Shown here: in pieces, positions 62,565-64,000 of the stretch
How positions within the stretch are numbered: the first letter of the stretch is position 1
Layout: every line of letters starts with the position of its first letter
Source of the DNA: Demequina sp. NBRC 110053
Lineage (GTDB): Bacteria > Actinomycetota > Actinomycetes > Actinomycetales > Demequinaceae
NCBI RefSeq assembly: GCF_002090095.1
Contig: NZ_BBRJ01000002.1
Location: forward strand, 310,001 to 374,000
Direction: 5' to 3'
DNA: 64,000 nt
Notes under the pieces: generated by a model
Seen by the model: the letters and a program-made list of their open reading frames with translations, nothing else
What the model was told of the DNA's origin: nothing
Databases searched by the model: none
Made by a program: the position numbers and the translations under genes

Positions 62565-64000
62565 GTGAGAACACCAACACTCCGGCGCGCGGCGGCAGCC
62601 GTGACCGCCGCCGCGCTCATCGCCGTCGCGGGAGCGACTCCATCATGGGCGGACCTTCCGACAACCGACTTCGAGGCCGACTCCGGTGGCTTCTGGGGCT
62701 TCGGCGTCGGCGGCGGCCAGGGCGGCCAGCCCTACGTCGACGGCGGCATGCTGTGTGGCGACAGCACCGGCGACACGCTCTACGCGGGCGGCATGGGCAG
62801 GGATGGTTTCACCATCGCCGCCGGCGACAACGTCCTGTCCCTCACCATCCACGCCGACGGCCCGGTGCCCGTGCAGCTCTCGGGTCCGACCGATGACGTC
62901 CAGCACGTGAGCCAGGAGGTCGACGTGGACGGGGTCGCTGAGGTGTCGATCCCGTTTACCGTGGATGAGGAGGTCGACCCCGGCAAGCTCATCGTCTTCG
63001 TCGGGGAGGCGGGCGACGGGCCACGCACCGTGTGCATCGACGACGTGTCCGTGACGGCCGCGGGAACCGAGTTGATCACCGGCGGCGACTTCTCTGACGG
63101 CACCGGCTCGTGGTGGGGCTCGGGACAGCTCTCCATCTCCGCGGAGACGGGCGCCCTGTGCACCGACGTGCCCGCCGGCGGAGGCGACCCATGGGCCCAC
63201 ATCGTGGGCCTCGATGGCGTCACCCTGCCCGCCGGAGCGTACACGTACAGCTTCACGGCATCGGCCACGTCGACCACGGACGAGCAGCCGAGCGTGCGTG
63301 CCCTCATCCAGAACCCGACCACCTATGCCACGGTGGTCGACGAGACCGTGTTCCCGACCAGCGAGGGCAGCGAGTACTCCTTCTCCTTCGAGATCACCGA
63401 GGACCTCGCAGATCGCCAGATCGCCTTCCAGATCGGCGGCTCCGAGGACGCATGGACGTTCTGCGTCGACGACGTCTCGCTCATCGGCGGTGTGACCATC
63501 GAGCCGTACGAGCCCGAGACGGGACCGCGCGTGCGCGTCAACCAGGTGGGCTACCTCGCGCACGGCCCCAAGGAGGCCACCGTCGTCACGGAGGCCACCG
63601 AGCCGGTCGCCTGGGAGCTCAGCTCCGACGGCGCGTCCATCGCCTCGGGCACGACCGTCCCGGCAGGTGTCGACGCATCGGCGGGGCTCAACGTCCACGC
63701 CATCGACTTCTCCGGCGTGACCGCGCCAGGCATCTACACGCTGACGGCGGACGGCGACACGAGCTACGAGTTCGAGATCGGCACCGACGCTTATCAGCAG
63801 CTGCGCTACGACGCCCTCAACTACTTCTACCTCGCCCGCTCGGGCATCGAGGTCGACGGCGCGATCGTCGGCGACGCCTACGCGCGCGCGGCCGGACACG
63901 TCTCGTCGCCCGCCGACGGCGTGGCCAACAAGGGCGATCTCGACGTCCCGTGCCAGAACGAGGCCGACGTGGCCACCGTGTACGACGACGGCTATGACTG
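62565..64000 (+). CDS. Family 9 glycoside hydrolase (cellulase), CenC-like, N-terminal 478 residues
   Basis: The GTG at 62565, with AGGAG 7 bases upstream, opens a frame to the window edge. A signal peptide (RRAAAAVTAAALIAVAG, cut near PSWA) is followed by two CBM4/9-type modules (about 30-165 and 168-310, with GDFSDGTGSWWG in the second), an Ig-like CelD_N domain (about 323-405, starting PRVRVNQVGYLAHGPKEA) and the beginning of the GH9 (alpha/alpha)6 catalytic domain (from YQQLRYDALNYFYLARSG). The order matches Cellulomonas fimi CenC, a processive endoglucanase. The catalytic residues lie beyond the edge. It would be secreted and act on cellulose or mixed beta-glucan. Confidence 0.9.
   Translation, partial: MRTPTLRRAAAAVTAAALIAVAGATPSWADLPTTDFEADSGGFWGFGVGGGQGGQPYVDGGMLCGDSTGDTLYAGGMGRDGFTIAAGDNVLSLTIHADGPVPVQLSGPTDDVQHVSQEVDVDGVAEVSIPFTVDEEVDPGKLIVFVGEAGDGPRTVCIDDVSVTAAGTELITGGDFSDGTGSWWGSGQLSISAETGALCTDVPAGGGDPWAHIVGLDGVTLPAGAYTYSFTASATSTTDEQPSVRALIQNPTTYATVVDETVFPTSEGSEYSFSFEITEDLADRQIAFQIGGSEDAWTFCVDDVSLIGGVTIEPYEPETGPRVRVNQVGYLAHGPKEATVVTEATEPVAWELSSDGASIASGTTVPAGVDASAGLNVHAIDFSGVTAPGIYTLTADGDTSYEFEIGTDAYQQLRYDALNYFYLARSGIEVDGAIVGDAYARAAGHVSSPADGVANKGDLDVPCQNEADVATVYDDGYD

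Noticed and set aside
62643-63899. Minus-strand 418-codon frame at the right edge
   Set aside because: The plus strand encodes a signal peptide, two CBM4 modules, a CelD_N domain and the GH9 start in a continuous frame.

Overview
The window is chromosomal DNA of a high-GC actinobacterium, most likely in the Micrococcales near Cellulomonas, Actinotalea or Demequina. The evidence is the conserved gene neighbourhoods (nadD/rsfS, proA, proB-obg-rpmA-rplU-RNase E, recG-rsmD-coaD-yceD-rpmF-rnc-mutM, thiL, ddl-gpsA-plsC-murA, leuDC/IclR), frequent GTG and TTG starts, and a two-CBM4 family 9 cellulase at the right edge. There is no CRISPR array, insertion sequence, integrase or prophage. One tRNA, Ala(GGC), is present.

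Layout. 1-8400: the start of an ABC exporter ATPase divergent from a WYL regulator, then a HAD phosphatase, a DHA2-type MFS pump, Nudix and SGNH hydrolases, an atypical SDR, a glutathione peroxidase, and a flavin monooxygenase paired with an F420-reductase-like protein. 8400-24000: a small HhH protein, tRNA-Ala, two tandem histidine phosphatases, rsfS, a large acidic membrane-anchored protein, nadD, a 48-residue membrane peptide, proA, a xylose-type ABC operon lying between proA and proB, then proB, obg, rpmA, rplU and RNase E/G. 24300-31800: cydA-cydB-cydD-cydC and a DevS/DosS-like GAF histidine kinase as one operon. 31800-41100: a secreted membrane-anchored protein, a 2533-residue modular exoprotein (ThuA, glucose/sorbosone dehydrogenase, PKD, CBM6, concanavalin-like domains, three internal SLH repeats) and a DevR/DosR-like response regulator. 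41100-50300: a VOC protein, mutM, rnc, rpmF, yceD, coaD, rsmD, an SDR, recG, a DAK2/FakA-like protein and rpmB. 50400-62200: thiL, a DUF3515 lipoprotein, ddl, gpsA, a PlsC acyltransferase, murA, a PfkB kinase, a CPBP protein, a MATE exporter, leuD, leuC and an NdgR-like IclR regulator. 62565-64000: the start of a CenC-like GH9 cellulase.

The most coherent new picture is a respiratory control circuit. A palindrome containing GGGACCTTGGTCCC, which fits the DevR/DosR box, sits at about -44 from the predicted cydA promoter. The last gene of that operon encodes a DevS-like kinase that keeps the GAF segment carrying the heme ligand in DosS. About 9 kb away is a DevR-like regulator with an identical AEKTVKN recognition-helix core. 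This suggests cytochrome bd is under oxygen- or NO-responsive two-component control. The modular exoprotein lies between kinase and regulator.

A second theme is leaderless transcription. At least a dozen genes have a -10-like hexamer (TAGGCT, TAGCGT, TACGAT and similar) only 6-7 bases before the start codon and no useful Shine-Dalgarno sequence. Operator-like palindromes are visible at the ABC/WYL, leuC/IclR and GH9 control regions.
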